Below, one piece after another: positions 49,822 to 62,000 of a stretch of 64,000 bases of DNA. The position numbers and the translations under genes are program-made. This DNA is from Maea johnstoni (taxonomy: Eukaryota; Annelida; Polychaeta; Spionida; Magelonidae). Location: assembly GCA_963942565.1 (NCBI GenBank), contig OZ012685.1, positions 4,963,186-5,027,185 on the forward strand. Reading direction: 5' to 3'. Each line of letters starts with the position of its first letter. Position 1 is the first letter of the stretch. A model generated the notes under the pieces. The model made no database searches. It was not told the origin of the DNA and saw nothing but the letters and a program-made list of their open reading frames with translations.

Positions 49822-50091
49822 TGGCTGATGCTTGTCCCATGGCTACTCCCATGTTGGGACAGCAAGCCAAGCCACCAGTGGTCATCATTACAGTTCACTG
49901 ACCAGTACACTGACCAGTCGTGCTGGACCAGAGGAAACCTTCAGCAGTTTCTCCTATACAGTATTGTGCCCATGCCATGCTACTCGCATACCACTAACCA
50001 TAGTAGAACAATGCCTTGAGGTACATACTGCATCACTTAACTTTCAGTAAAGTAAATGCTCATAAGATGAGCCTTTTTAGTGTGTACCATA

Positions 50092-50348
50092 GTCTTAGCC
50101 AGCAGGGCATCTGGGCATCATTTGTACAACCAAACCCTCACAAATCTCATTCAAGTATATAACTCTCACTTCAATATAATTCCCATAACATTGTATAAGG
50201 CTAATATGCCTAATTTCAATCAGTAAATACAAGTTTACGGTTGCAATTTGAGTATACACATGGATATGGTTGTCTCACTTGAAAAATAGGTTACCCAAAA
50301 CTAATAATTGATAATTTGGGCACCCAGTTTCTAAATGCTGTCTAAGAC
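50092..50348 (+). mobile_element. MITE family A copy
   Basis: GTCTTAGCCAGCAGGGC to CTGTCTAAGAC; the inside follows the family (TTCCCATAACATTGTATAAGG, GGGCACCCAGTTTC). Confidence 0.82.
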
Positions 50349-52677
50349 CCTGGTGTGCACTCATTACTTCAGTAGAAAGTGTTATGACTTCAGAAGGGGT
50401 GGTGCTTATGGCCATGTGTTCTTTCAAAGTGCCCTTTTTCAAAATTCCAACATGAAAAAGACATCTTTTTGCTATAGTTGGCCACTCTCTACCTATGGAG
50501 ATCAGCAATGGCAATTAAATTGAAATGGTCACACTTGCTAAATAGCTTCATGAACTTCACAACTATGAGAAAATATAACTTCCAATCCATAAACATTCAA
50601 TGATCTATGAATGAAATTAATTGGACCTATCTTTCCACAAGTGTCTCCATGAAGCATTCATTATTAGAATACAGAAGTCAGTGGCATATATTTGGGATTT
50701 GACTAATATAACTACCTGCAAACCATGTGTATTAGTACTTGGTAGTGGTGCCCAACTTTACTTTATGCATTTCACAGCTTAATCACTGGAGTAGCAACAC
50801 TGATAGGATGCCAATGGGAAATATTTTACCATGATATTCACATCTATTTACATGGTACATCAATACCTTTTTACTGGGAAACCCCTACAAAGAAACCTTT
50901 AAGTACATACATCATTTCACAGTAGTAAATACTGCAACATTTCATTTTCCATTTCAAGCAGTTTACACTTCAGATTTACCTTGAACTAGCATTATTTCTC
51001 AATTTATTAAAGCAATGACCAAAGATGCACTCTAGGTAAGGGTGTTTTGGGGCTGACAATGAGGGTTCTTTGTGCACAAAACATTACAATATAAAAATAA
51101 AAATGTAGAAATTGACAATTCCTTAACTGTATTTACATTTTACAAGGCTTGCTCTTGAGTGCTCCTACATTTCCACCTTTTACCCAGCGAATTACAAGTG
51201 TTCTGTGTATGCCAAACATATACTAGGCAGAGGGTGTTCTAGTACAGAAAAAATAAGAAAAAAATAAAGTTCATGCAATATATCATTAAGACAAAACTTG
51301 CCTTGAAGACCCAAAGCTAGGGAGGATTAAGTTGACGAACTTAGCATTCAGAGTTTAGTGACAATGTCATAGGAATAACATCCTAACACATTGATCATAG
51401 AAGCACATGGGTATATGAATTTCTTACCACTTACTTAGCACTGATCAAACCAGATAGCAATAGTACTAACATGATATTTTCTTATAGAAAAGCAGCAGTT
51501 TGGAAGTTCGATATGATGCGCTTCAATAATGAGCAAAAAGCACTTATTCTTGATCTCATTTTCAGTTAAATCAAGATCGAATTTGAGTGTATCATAAAAC
51601 TACAAAATTGTGCTTTATGCAAATTTTTACACCAACCCAATGCAAGGACAACTTAATTCCTCCCTAGACACACCAATAAGTTCACATAAATAAATAGAAA
51701 TTAATGCATATCTTCTAGAAGATATAAGAATGGTTAGTTAAAGCACATTTTGTTACAAAGAAACAAAAATCTTTCAATACAAGATGAAAATTGCACAAGT
51801 TAGTTAAATCACTACAGAAGCAGTTTCTGTACCATCAGAAAAAGGCCACTTTCAGAGGCTAATCAATTAAGAAATCAAAATTGCCTGAAGCAGTTATTCA
51901 TCAATAAGGCCATTTTGTTGTTCTTCCCACAACAAAGGGTGTATTGTTCTATTGACAAGGCAATTTAAGTTTCTGAATACAGCATTCTATGCATTTGACT
52001 ATTTCAGAAGTGGGGCTATTCATCGACTGAAATGTAGTTGGTATATTTCAAATTAGAGTCCAGCTAATCTTGCACAATAAAGGAAGAAAATCAATCCAAG
52101 TCTAATGATGTTGCCACTACTACGTAATTTGCCAGTGAACCATCAATATACTTTACAATCTGCAAACATGAAAAGCTTTGGGACTTACACGCTTAATAGT
52201 AAGTTCAGCAGTTTAGGATTGCTAGAATCAAACATCAATGTTCTCACACAAAGCAGGGTATCTAAATGTTAGATAGAAATCTCAAATAGTTTGCCTTAAA
52301 CCAAAGACAATATTTGACTTCACTTGTACCTTTTCTCTCTATAGTCCATAAGGTACATGTCCATTCACCGACAACCTAAACATCCTTCTTCACTCTCGGA
52401 GGATGACAAACACAAACTCTTATTCCTACATAAATCAAATAAGGATACCCTGCAAGCCATAGGCACATCTGTAATTTGAGTAGAGATTTCTGTAGGCTTG
52501 CAGGGTTTTTGTAAATAAGTAGTTGTTGACTAGGGCATATATCTCATCAGATACGTAGTCTGAAAATGTTCAGTGTTTCGTGATAGGCTTGTCAGCATAT
52601 AAATCAGTTCATGAACCCTACCTTTCTTTCTACAATACAATATCTTTATTGTGTGATAAACCTGGTTTTTTTCCACA

Positions 52678-53027
52678 TTAATTTGGTCTTGGTGGTTCCA
52701 GGGGTACGCTGAATTTAGCTGCCATTCTATGCCGCTTGGGCGTGCCCTTGCTGGATCCCGGTGTGCTCGGGGTACCGTCGCTGTCGAAGGTCTTGTCGCT
52801 GCTGATGGTGGAGTCGTGATGGCGCAGTTCCAGGGAGGTCAGGGCCTGCAGCATGGGCGATGTGTAGGATGTCTCGCTAGGGGGAGCTGCGGCAGGCTTG
52901 ATCTGGGGGTGCACGCGCGGCGGGTTGGGTAAGAGCTGAGCGGCCATCTGGAGCATCTCTGATATAGGAGTGTTGCACAGTGGGGCTTGCTGTCCACGCT
53001 TCTCCTCGTCCTTCGCAAACATCATAT
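52678..53027 (-). CDS. MARF1: MARF1 last exon
   Basis: Acceptor GCTCTTTGTAG. Encodes [34 protein letters not shown] and the end [10 protein letters not shown], then TAA. Pro/Ser-rich tail after the LOTUS array. Confidence 0.9.
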
Positions 53028-56000
53028 CTACAAAGAGCAAGAAAAGTATTTTATATACATGTACTAAACACATGACTCATTCCATTTATCTTCAAACAGA
53101 CTGGTGATGCCCCAAATATGTCAGCAATGGTGTGTAGTACATGTATATCATCCAAAGAAGAAGAAAAAGATGATCAAGATGGAGTACATTAAGAAGAATT
53201 AGAGGAGAGAAGAACATGGAGGAGAATAATAATAATAAAAAACAAGGAGAGGAAGAAGAAAAAGAGGAGCAGGACATCAACAAGAAGGAAAAGGAGAGGA
53301 AGAAGTAAATAAAGAAGTAAACAAAGGAGAAGAACGAAGAGGATGACAAGGAGGATAGGAAAGAGGAGGAGAAGTAGAAGGTGAACAAGAAGAAGACGGA
53401 GGAGAGGAAGAAGAAGATGGAAGTAGATGTTATCAGTTTTGACTTACCTGATACTGTTGGTGGTGAGGGGTCAAAGCGGATGAGGTCGTTCTCTTGGCGT
53501 GTCTCCAGGGGCTGCAGGGCAGGCGAGGGTACAGCAGAGGGTACCGGTCCCGCCAGCAGGTCTATCGGAGACTTCCTGTTCAGACCTAGCAACTGAACCT
53601 CCTTGTCTTCATCTTCTGAAAACAAAATAAATATAATAATACCTTCTCAACCCATACAAAGCCTGGACACCTTAACATGTGTCGTATGGATATATGAAAG
53701 TTATGCAATTCTAATTCTAAAATTAAATTCACAAATAATTTGGTAGAGAAATATGGGATGGGTTCTTATCAAAATTTCTCACATGCTACATTAGGGATTC
53801 AAACCCATGCAGTGGTGTGAGACAGCAAGCAGTCAGTGGCAAGGCCTTAGACCACTCAGCTATCAGGGTCGGCTCAGCGATATGACCTTAGCTGCTCAAA
53901 ATAATTCAAATCCTAACATAGAAAAGTCTCACCATTGACCCCAGAGTCACTGGAGGGTGTGGTGGCGTTGCTGCTCCTGTAGCTATCAGGGGGAGGAGAA
54001 GATAACAGCCTCTCGTTCAACTGGCTGTTCACAATACACTGCTCCAAGTTCCCTGAAAAGATAATGCAACATCAAGGTAAGTATGGTACAGCTACAACAA
54101 TGGGGTTGGTTTTCTTACAATATATTGGTTTTCACAAAATAAATCTCCAAATGTTTTCAAAATACTGAAGAAGGTATGGAGTGAATGAGAGACTAGTGAA
54201 ACTAGTGAATGCAGTGAAATGTTCTTAGACTCATCATAAAGATTAGGTTGAGATACAAAACTTTTTTTGATTTCATAGCTTCTGCTTTAATCACTCACTT
54301 ATCTAACGACATTCATGTATTCCAACGATTCTGACTCGTACATAATGTATATAATAGAATTCAGGGTCTTATAACTGAACATATTTCGATAATTATGAGC
54401 AATATCTTTAAAATCTTCAAAAGAATGGGAATTTTTACAACTGAAACAACTTGCTTTACTATAGTTTGTGAGTTTGTTTTTAGAGAAATCGGCATGTGCC
54501 AAACAACCAGGTTATTTGAGAATAAGTGGGTTAACAAGTCAATTGAATCATGAAAATAACACGTCTTTTGCTCACCTAGGAAATCCTGGCAGAGTAGGAC
54601 TGTCCTGCGATAGCTCTTTCCACGTATGGTGACCACATGAGGAACGGCTGTGAGCAGGGCTACAAGGCTCGGGAATCCATATGAAGCCGGCACCAAGGAC
54701 ACACCAAAATGACTCGCGTATGCACTCTCAAAATTATTCAGCGGAAGTCTTCCTTGGTTTATTCGCAACAGGGAACGTGAATCACGTGCAAACATTTGGA
54801 GAGGATTCAGTTTAACTACACCAGTTCTGTCATCTCCTTTAACCTAAAATCAAAGAGTTATCACATGAATAATAAAGAAAAATGTGTGTGTATACCATGC
54901 AAACTAAAGTTGAATCTTATCTGTAAAGAAAGATTTCCAAGTAATTCAAAAAACTAGTTTAAACTTACTACAAATTGTTGAGTTTGCAGGAAAGTTGCAG
55001 ATAGTGTTTTGATAAACAGCCCTTCTATTCTTCAAATATTTTGAAAATACTGTTTTTAGAGAGAGAGATCACCAAAATGGTCAATTTTGGATGCTACAGG
55101 CATGAATGGATTTTCAAGTAGAGTAAAATAATTCATATAGAAGCTATAACATGTTCAAAAATAACTTTGAACTGAAGTATAAAGTATTTTACATGAGGTA
55201 TAAGTTAATTTCTAAAACACATCTTCCTTCAAGTAGTTACTAAAAGATGCTTCTGTGAAGAGAAATCACCAGAATAGTCAGGCTGTTTTTGGACTATACC
55301 TGCATAAGTACGTTAACCCATTAGCGCCCACATCGGCCAGAAGCAATCTGACAATTTTGGTGAAATCTTTAACGCGAAAGCAAAGTTCGGAAAATATTTG
55401 AAGAATAAATGCTCATCAGAATACTGCAACCAACTCTCTTTCAAATATTTTGTGAAATAAACTTTACTTCGAAATTATTGTTAAAAGTATCAAAGAGCCA
55501 GAAGATAATTTCAAGAGTCAGTCTTAAGCATTCCTGTATGAAGTCAATCAGTTTAGTTCTGAGGTCGGCTGTCTGGCACGGTATGTGGGAGTTTCTCTGA
55601 GTATCAAAGATCCAGACAAGAATTTGGAGAGTAACTCTTAAGCATACCTGTATGAAGTCGACCAGTTTGTTTCTGAGGTCGGCTGTCTGGCATGGTATGT
55701 GAGAGTTTCTCTGGATCCTGCTGACGACCTGCTGGATCTTCATGCTGCCGTCCTTGGTGTCCATCAGCAGCAGCAGCACCTTGTGAGCCAGGCGCTGCAC
55801 GTCGCTGTGGTCAATCAGAACCACCACGGTATCAACACCATGACCGTCAATCTAAAATTAATATTGTCAAAAAAATGTAAGTATTCAAACCTGTAATATA
55901 GCAATCATTGTAAACCGCATCACAGAGGTCATTCAAAACAACTTAAGTATCCATAACAAGACCACCAATATATAATCATCATCAGATTCACTACAAGTAA

Positions 56001-59000
56001 TCGGAACAAGATAAACCATACTGGATACATAAAAAATAAGACCTGATACAATTGTACATACATCCCACCCCTGAGATACTTACCTGACCACATGGCTTAT
56101 CTTCCTGAGCAGGTCTTCCTCACAGACCGCGCCGTAGTCCTCCAGGCAGATGGCGTGACCGTGGTGATATCAATATCTAAATGAGAGATACTTACCCTGA
56201 CCACATGGCTTATCTTCCTGAGCAGGTCTTCCTCACAGACCGCGCCGTAGTCCTCGAGGCAGATGGCGTGACCGTGGTGTTTCCTGAACGCCATCATGAA
56301 GTGGTGCAAGGGGATCATTCTCTGTGGGCAGGTCTTCAGGAGAGAGGACACCTGCTCGGTCAGAACCTTGATCAACTCCTGCTCAGTCAGACACAGGATC
56401 TTCTCATCATCATCTTCTATCACCTGAAAGTAGGGAACAGTATCAGGTCAGTAACACAATAGAACAATGCTTAACTCTTTGGTATCTGGAGTCCACACAA
56501 AAGCCCTTCTGGCTATCAATGAATACTATCAATAGACTATAAACAAAAATATATATACCGCTTTTCTAAAAGAGAGATTAATAATCTAATTGTGATTCTT
56601 ACATCGAATCTCAACACTTACTTTAAGGATATCTGGGATTGCTTCAAAGAGCTCTATGAGCTTAGTGAAGCCGAAGTCTGCCACACGGCACTGGCGGCCA
56701 AAGTGGTGATGGTAGGCGGGGATGAACTTGTTGAACGGCATTCGGCACTGTGGACTGTGCCGCAGCAGGTCTACCACCTCTACAGCAAACTGCTTGGTGT
56801 GCTCCTTCTCCTCCTCAGTCTGATCTGTAGCAAACAAGTAAATGATAAAATGTAGAAAAGAATATGTGAATTGATTAAAAGGACTATGCGTATGTATAAT
56901 TGCATATTCATACAAATGAGATGCCATCATGGCCAAATCGTCTGAGTGGTTTGCCCGGGGCTAATGCTAACTTCAGATTAGGAAACCTTCTATACAGCAG
57001 GTCTCATTTTCTGAGAAAAAACATCTCATCTCAATAAGACATTAAGCGTGGTAATTCCTCCAGTACTTTATCAATAGGACATCCGGTCAGTTGAGAATTG
57101 TACTTTTTGGTGTTACTAGTATCTATTGTTGATACTACTTACCTCGTCTTGGTATTGCTATGATGGTGCTGTCGCCTGAGCTGGACACTGTCACTGTACT
57201 CTCAGGCAGATCCAGAAGCAGGTCCTCCAGGAAACACACTCCATAGTCACTGAATAACCAACATACTATATGTACTTACCTCGTCTTGGTATTGCTATGA
57301 TGGTGCTGTCTCCTGAGGTGGACACTGTCACTGTACTCTCAGGCAGATCCAGAAGCAGGTCCTCCAGGAAACAAACTCCATAGTCACTGATCTCCCAATT
57401 CTTTCCTAGCACCTTGGCTGCAAGATTAATGGGCAATATACATGTATATTCGATCTGTGAATAACTTCTTGATTAAGAATGATCTGATGAAATACATAGC
57501 AATTAAGTAAATTATATATAAATTTCAAACCATAAATGATACAATACTTAACCTTTAATACAATACTTTTTTTCCCATTCACTATCGGCATTTGGTACCT
57601 ATTCCTTGGGCTGTCATTGATACCGCCCGTATCGATGAATCGACAAAAAAAACTTATCGATTATCGATATCGAAGAAGGCACAACATATCGATGCATATG
57701 CAAATTAGGTAAATAAACTATTTTTCAGGAAAACAGCTTGAAAAACAGCCTAAACTCCCCATCACAACTGTGTGTGTCCATTCTATTTATCCTTGAATTC
57801 ACACAGATGAATGTGTGTGTTAGGGCTGTGATCAATAGGTCAAAAAATCACCCCACACGCAAACTACGACCATTCCTCTTGAGCACATTGCTGGTTTTCA
57901 TTCATTTTGAATTTGATTCGCTGAATCGAATCAAAGTAGCGTATCAGTAATAATTTTGTCGATTATCGAATCGATAAATATTTCTTATCAATGACAGCCC
58001 TACCTATTCCTACTTGCAATGGTCATCTTGTTTTGCCTGCTAATCAGAGTTAACTATGATAGAGTGTATTCCTTTGAGGGTATTTAAGCTTGTGTGGCTG
58101 TCTTGCATGAGAAACTGGTCTCATAGCTATTCAAGTTGCTACCTACCATATATGGGTGAGAACTCGTCGTCAGTGATCTGTTTGGTGGCTTGTGATTTGA
58201 GGACTCGCAGAAGGTCAGAGGTGAATCTCTTCATCTGGGCTCTGTGGGTCAAGGTCACCGTGCGCCTATTGCCGCTACCAATAATCTGCAAAATAAGTGA
58301 GGTATTTACATACAAGGAAAGGAAGGAAAGAAGGACTTGGCAGTCCCATTGCTAATGATTTTCTCTGCCACTTACAACTGGCTAATCATGACTTAACCAC
58401 AATATGGCAGAAAAAGTGACAAATAAATCAAAATTTTGAGATTCCTCAGTTTGTAAAGCATTTAGTATATATTTAGCAAACAGGAGCATATGAGACTCAA
58501 TGCTCAAGACTTTCCGTACCTGGACGACATGCGGAACTGCCTCAAAGAGTTCCATGAGTTTGGTGTAGCCGTAGTCAGCCACGCGGCACTGGCGCCCGAA
58601 GTGGTGATGGTACGCAGGTATGAATTTACTGAAGGCCATGCGACAACCAGGGCTGTGCTTAAGGAGGTCCACTATCTCACGACTGAACTGTGACAGGTGC
58701 TGGGTCATCAGTGGACTATTGCAGAAACGACCAAAATCTGGAGGAAAAGGAATATATGTGATGTATAAGTGACTTTCAACCAGGATTTTATACATACTTG
58801 TCCAAAACAGCATTTGCAAACTTTCTGCCTGTCAAGATTTAGTTACTCAGCTACTTCAAATCCTTATAACAATTAGATTTAATAGCCTTTTGTGCCAAAA
58901 AAGGGCAATATATACCACAGGCATGTCTTAGAAGATGATTTGTTATGAAAAGATAAGGTTATTATCCCAAAAAAGGTCATAAATATAAATTCTTCATAGA

Positions 59001-62000
59001 AATTTTGCCTGTCTAAAATGGAGTTTTTCCGGAACATGACTGTCAAAAGAGAGGCTGAATGGGTCCTGGCTAGGTTCCTGAATATGCACTACGAAGTGTT
59101 TTTTGAAAAAGGTTCTAGTCAAGATTCTACTCACCCAGTGAGGCTGGAGGTCTGTTCTCCGCCCATTGCACTTTCTTGATGCCGGCCTTGGAGAGTGAGA
59201 TCTGTATGCCCGGGATACAGGTGATGAGATGTTCTAGTGGCACGCCCCCCTCAGCCAGGACGTGCAACCGCGTGAACTCATGCTCATAGCACACAGGAAA
59301 GCTAAAATGACAACAAGTTAAAAAGTAACAAAAAGACATTTTCTGAAAATATTCGAAGGAGAAATATTTATCAAAATTCAACCTGAAACTTTCCACATAT
59401 TTTGTGAATTTATGATTTATTCCAGAGTTGTTTTTAAAAGCATCAAAATTCCAGATGACTCTAGTCAAGGAGATCACTAGACATGAAAGGGTTTGTGAAC
59501 CGAGTACAGAGTATTCAGAATGAGTCAAATGATATACCTGAGCAAAGATCTTCAAATGTGAATATCCCACTTGTGAACAACTCCTTTAATTGAACATAAT
59601 TTTTTGCTTCATGTATTTCCTCCTGTATCATAGGAAACCTTTAAAATCTTAACACCTAAGAATGGGGGTTAACTTTACCCCACCCTCAAAGCCAATGATC
59701 AAGTGAAGATCCAAACTATTAGCACAATCTATGATCTGCAGTATTAATAAGTGCATTTGCCCAAATAGAAATCAATCTTGCAGAAAACCTTTCTCAGCAG
59801 GTTCTCCATTGTATATTTGTGATTTAACCCATTCATGCACATAGTGGCCAAAAAAGACTTTGCAATATCAGGGATATCTTTTTAACAAAGGCATCTCTAG
59901 GAAAATATTAGAATGAAAAATCTTGATCAGAACGCCACTTACATCTCTCCTTGAAATATCTTTCTGAATCATGCATTCCATATTTTTTACAGAAGTATAA
60001 TGTTGATGAATTTTCAAAGTGGACTCGAAGCATGAAAGGGTTAAAGGCACTGTAATTTCACTTATCCAATTTAGAGGACACATACCTGTTTAGTGGCATG
60101 TTGCCATTGTGTGTCTGTAGCAGGGTGTGAACTTGAGCAGCGAAGGTTTTGAGTTGCAGACAGACCGCTGGGAGGTTTCCTGATTCGATGGCGACAATGT
60201 AGGATGTGCTGCCCTCTTTACAGTGGATCTTACAGACGGGAACTTCCATGATCTCGGCCACCTCCTGATCTGATTGGTCGCCCAGAACCGGACTGTTTCG
60301 TACCGTGGCGGCCAGGCAGATAACGCGCCCCGTACCACTATGCTCGCGGATCTCAATGGTGTCCTTCATGCGATACAGTTCAGACACACTGACGGAGCGG
60401 TAATACCTAAGGGAATAAACAAAGTTTCTTTTTAACGAGAGTTGAGGATAAGCCCTACATGTTTGGAAATAATCACCGGAAAGCAACTAACATCTACACC
60501 ACCATCAGTTACAGGGGTGACCAACTGTTGCATCATCTCACCAGTGTGCCAGAGGCTTCAAAACGTGCAACACGCCAAATCCATCAAGCGCCATTAAACT
60601 CAGCAAATTACCAAACTTAAGGGGTAGTAGAGTCTTTTATATGTCCTCAAATGTATCATTATAAGCAAATTTCGTTGGATTAGTGAAGTCCTTCATTTTA
60701 TAGATGTTACACATTGATCAATTGAGCTCTCCATTATTGATGTAAGGCTAATATGATTGCGCCAGCTGTTGAAATTTTTTGTAAAACCAATTGTTGCAAT
60801 AACGCTACTGTGCTCCAGGACTGGTCTACTGTGCTCCAAGACTTTATATTTAGACAAAGGAATGTCAGACAGTCTTGAAACAGAATTATTAAAATGTTCT
60901 TCCTTATCCACAAAAATTTGGTAACTACTCAGTTTCAAAAGACAATACATGTGCATACTTTATGATATCAACATAAGAATCAAATAAATATAGATAACTC
61001 ACCTTTTTTCGAAAAGTTCTATGAACTTGAAGAGAGGGAGCGAGTTTCCATTCACATCTTTGAGGAGAGCAAGCACTTCATTCCTAGAAATAGAACAAGT
61101 TTGAAAAAGTCAGTCAAAAAGATGTGGCATAGTCTTAGCCAGCAGGGTGTCCATGCCTCATTTGGACACCCGAAACCCCTTAAAAATCACCCCACAGGAC
61201 ACCCATTTTCTTTTCACCATACTATAAATCCCATAACATTGTATTAGGATATCATGCCTCATTTCAAATAGCACATACAAGTTCATGGTTTTAATCTGAG
61301 TATTTTGTGGTCTCCCTTGAAAAATAGGATGCTCAAAATTTTACAATTGGCAATTTAGGCCACCCTGTTTGTAAAACCTGGCTAAGACTCCACAATGTGA
61401 TCACAAAACTGTTAAGTCATCTCTGGAAGGAAGGCAATATGAATGCTTATACTTTAGATAAATTTATTTTTTGATAGTCAGAAAACCCCTTTTTTCATAA
61501 CAAATATCTGAACAAAAAATGTCCAGTTATGTGTATTGGTGTTAAAAATCTGATAACTTGTGTGCAATCTGAAATTTAAGGAGGTTCAATGACCTACATC
61601 TATCATTCTGTGCAAATAAAGAATAGAATAACACCAATATAAATGCTATTGTACTTGCATATGAAAGAGGAATGTACACCAGGTTTGCAAAAATGCTTTC
61701 CCATTCATGCGAAATGAAACAGTAATCAAATAGGTCATCCTATTCAATAAATAGGTCATCCTACTGGTACGTACTTGATGTTTAGTGCAGAGCCAGAACT
61801 ATCTCGGTTGACAACAGCTACATGGATCCGTTTGTAACCAATCTTCTTCCTGTGGAATTGTGAGATGGCAAATCTGGCCTCATCCATGGTGGGTACTCTT
61901 ACATAGCCCACATTGGTACCATCTGACTGGGTCTGGATGTAAACATTCATCACCTGAAAATAGAGAAAAGATAAGTTACATGGAATCTTGATGATTTATA

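Larger units (their letters stand above)
44736..52677 (-). other. Spacer and probable 3' flank of MARF1
   Basis: No coding gene recognised on either strand. On the minus strand a poly(A) signal (plus-strand TTTATT, 52645-52650) lies only ~28 bases after the MARF1 stop. Further TTTATT words down to ~45.0 kb allow a much longer 3' UTR. Holds MITEs, one SINE and a large direct repeat. Confidence 0.4.

Noticed and set aside
53092-53447. Extension of the MARF1 exon frame into a Phe/Ser/Leu-rich stretch that looks like membrane helices
   Set aside because: It is the pyrimidine-rich strand of an intronic purine tract beyond a good GTAAGT donor.
53770-53876. tRNA gene
   Set aside because: A and B boxes are present but no cloverleaf with paired acceptor stem could be seen; the body shows that it is a SINE head.
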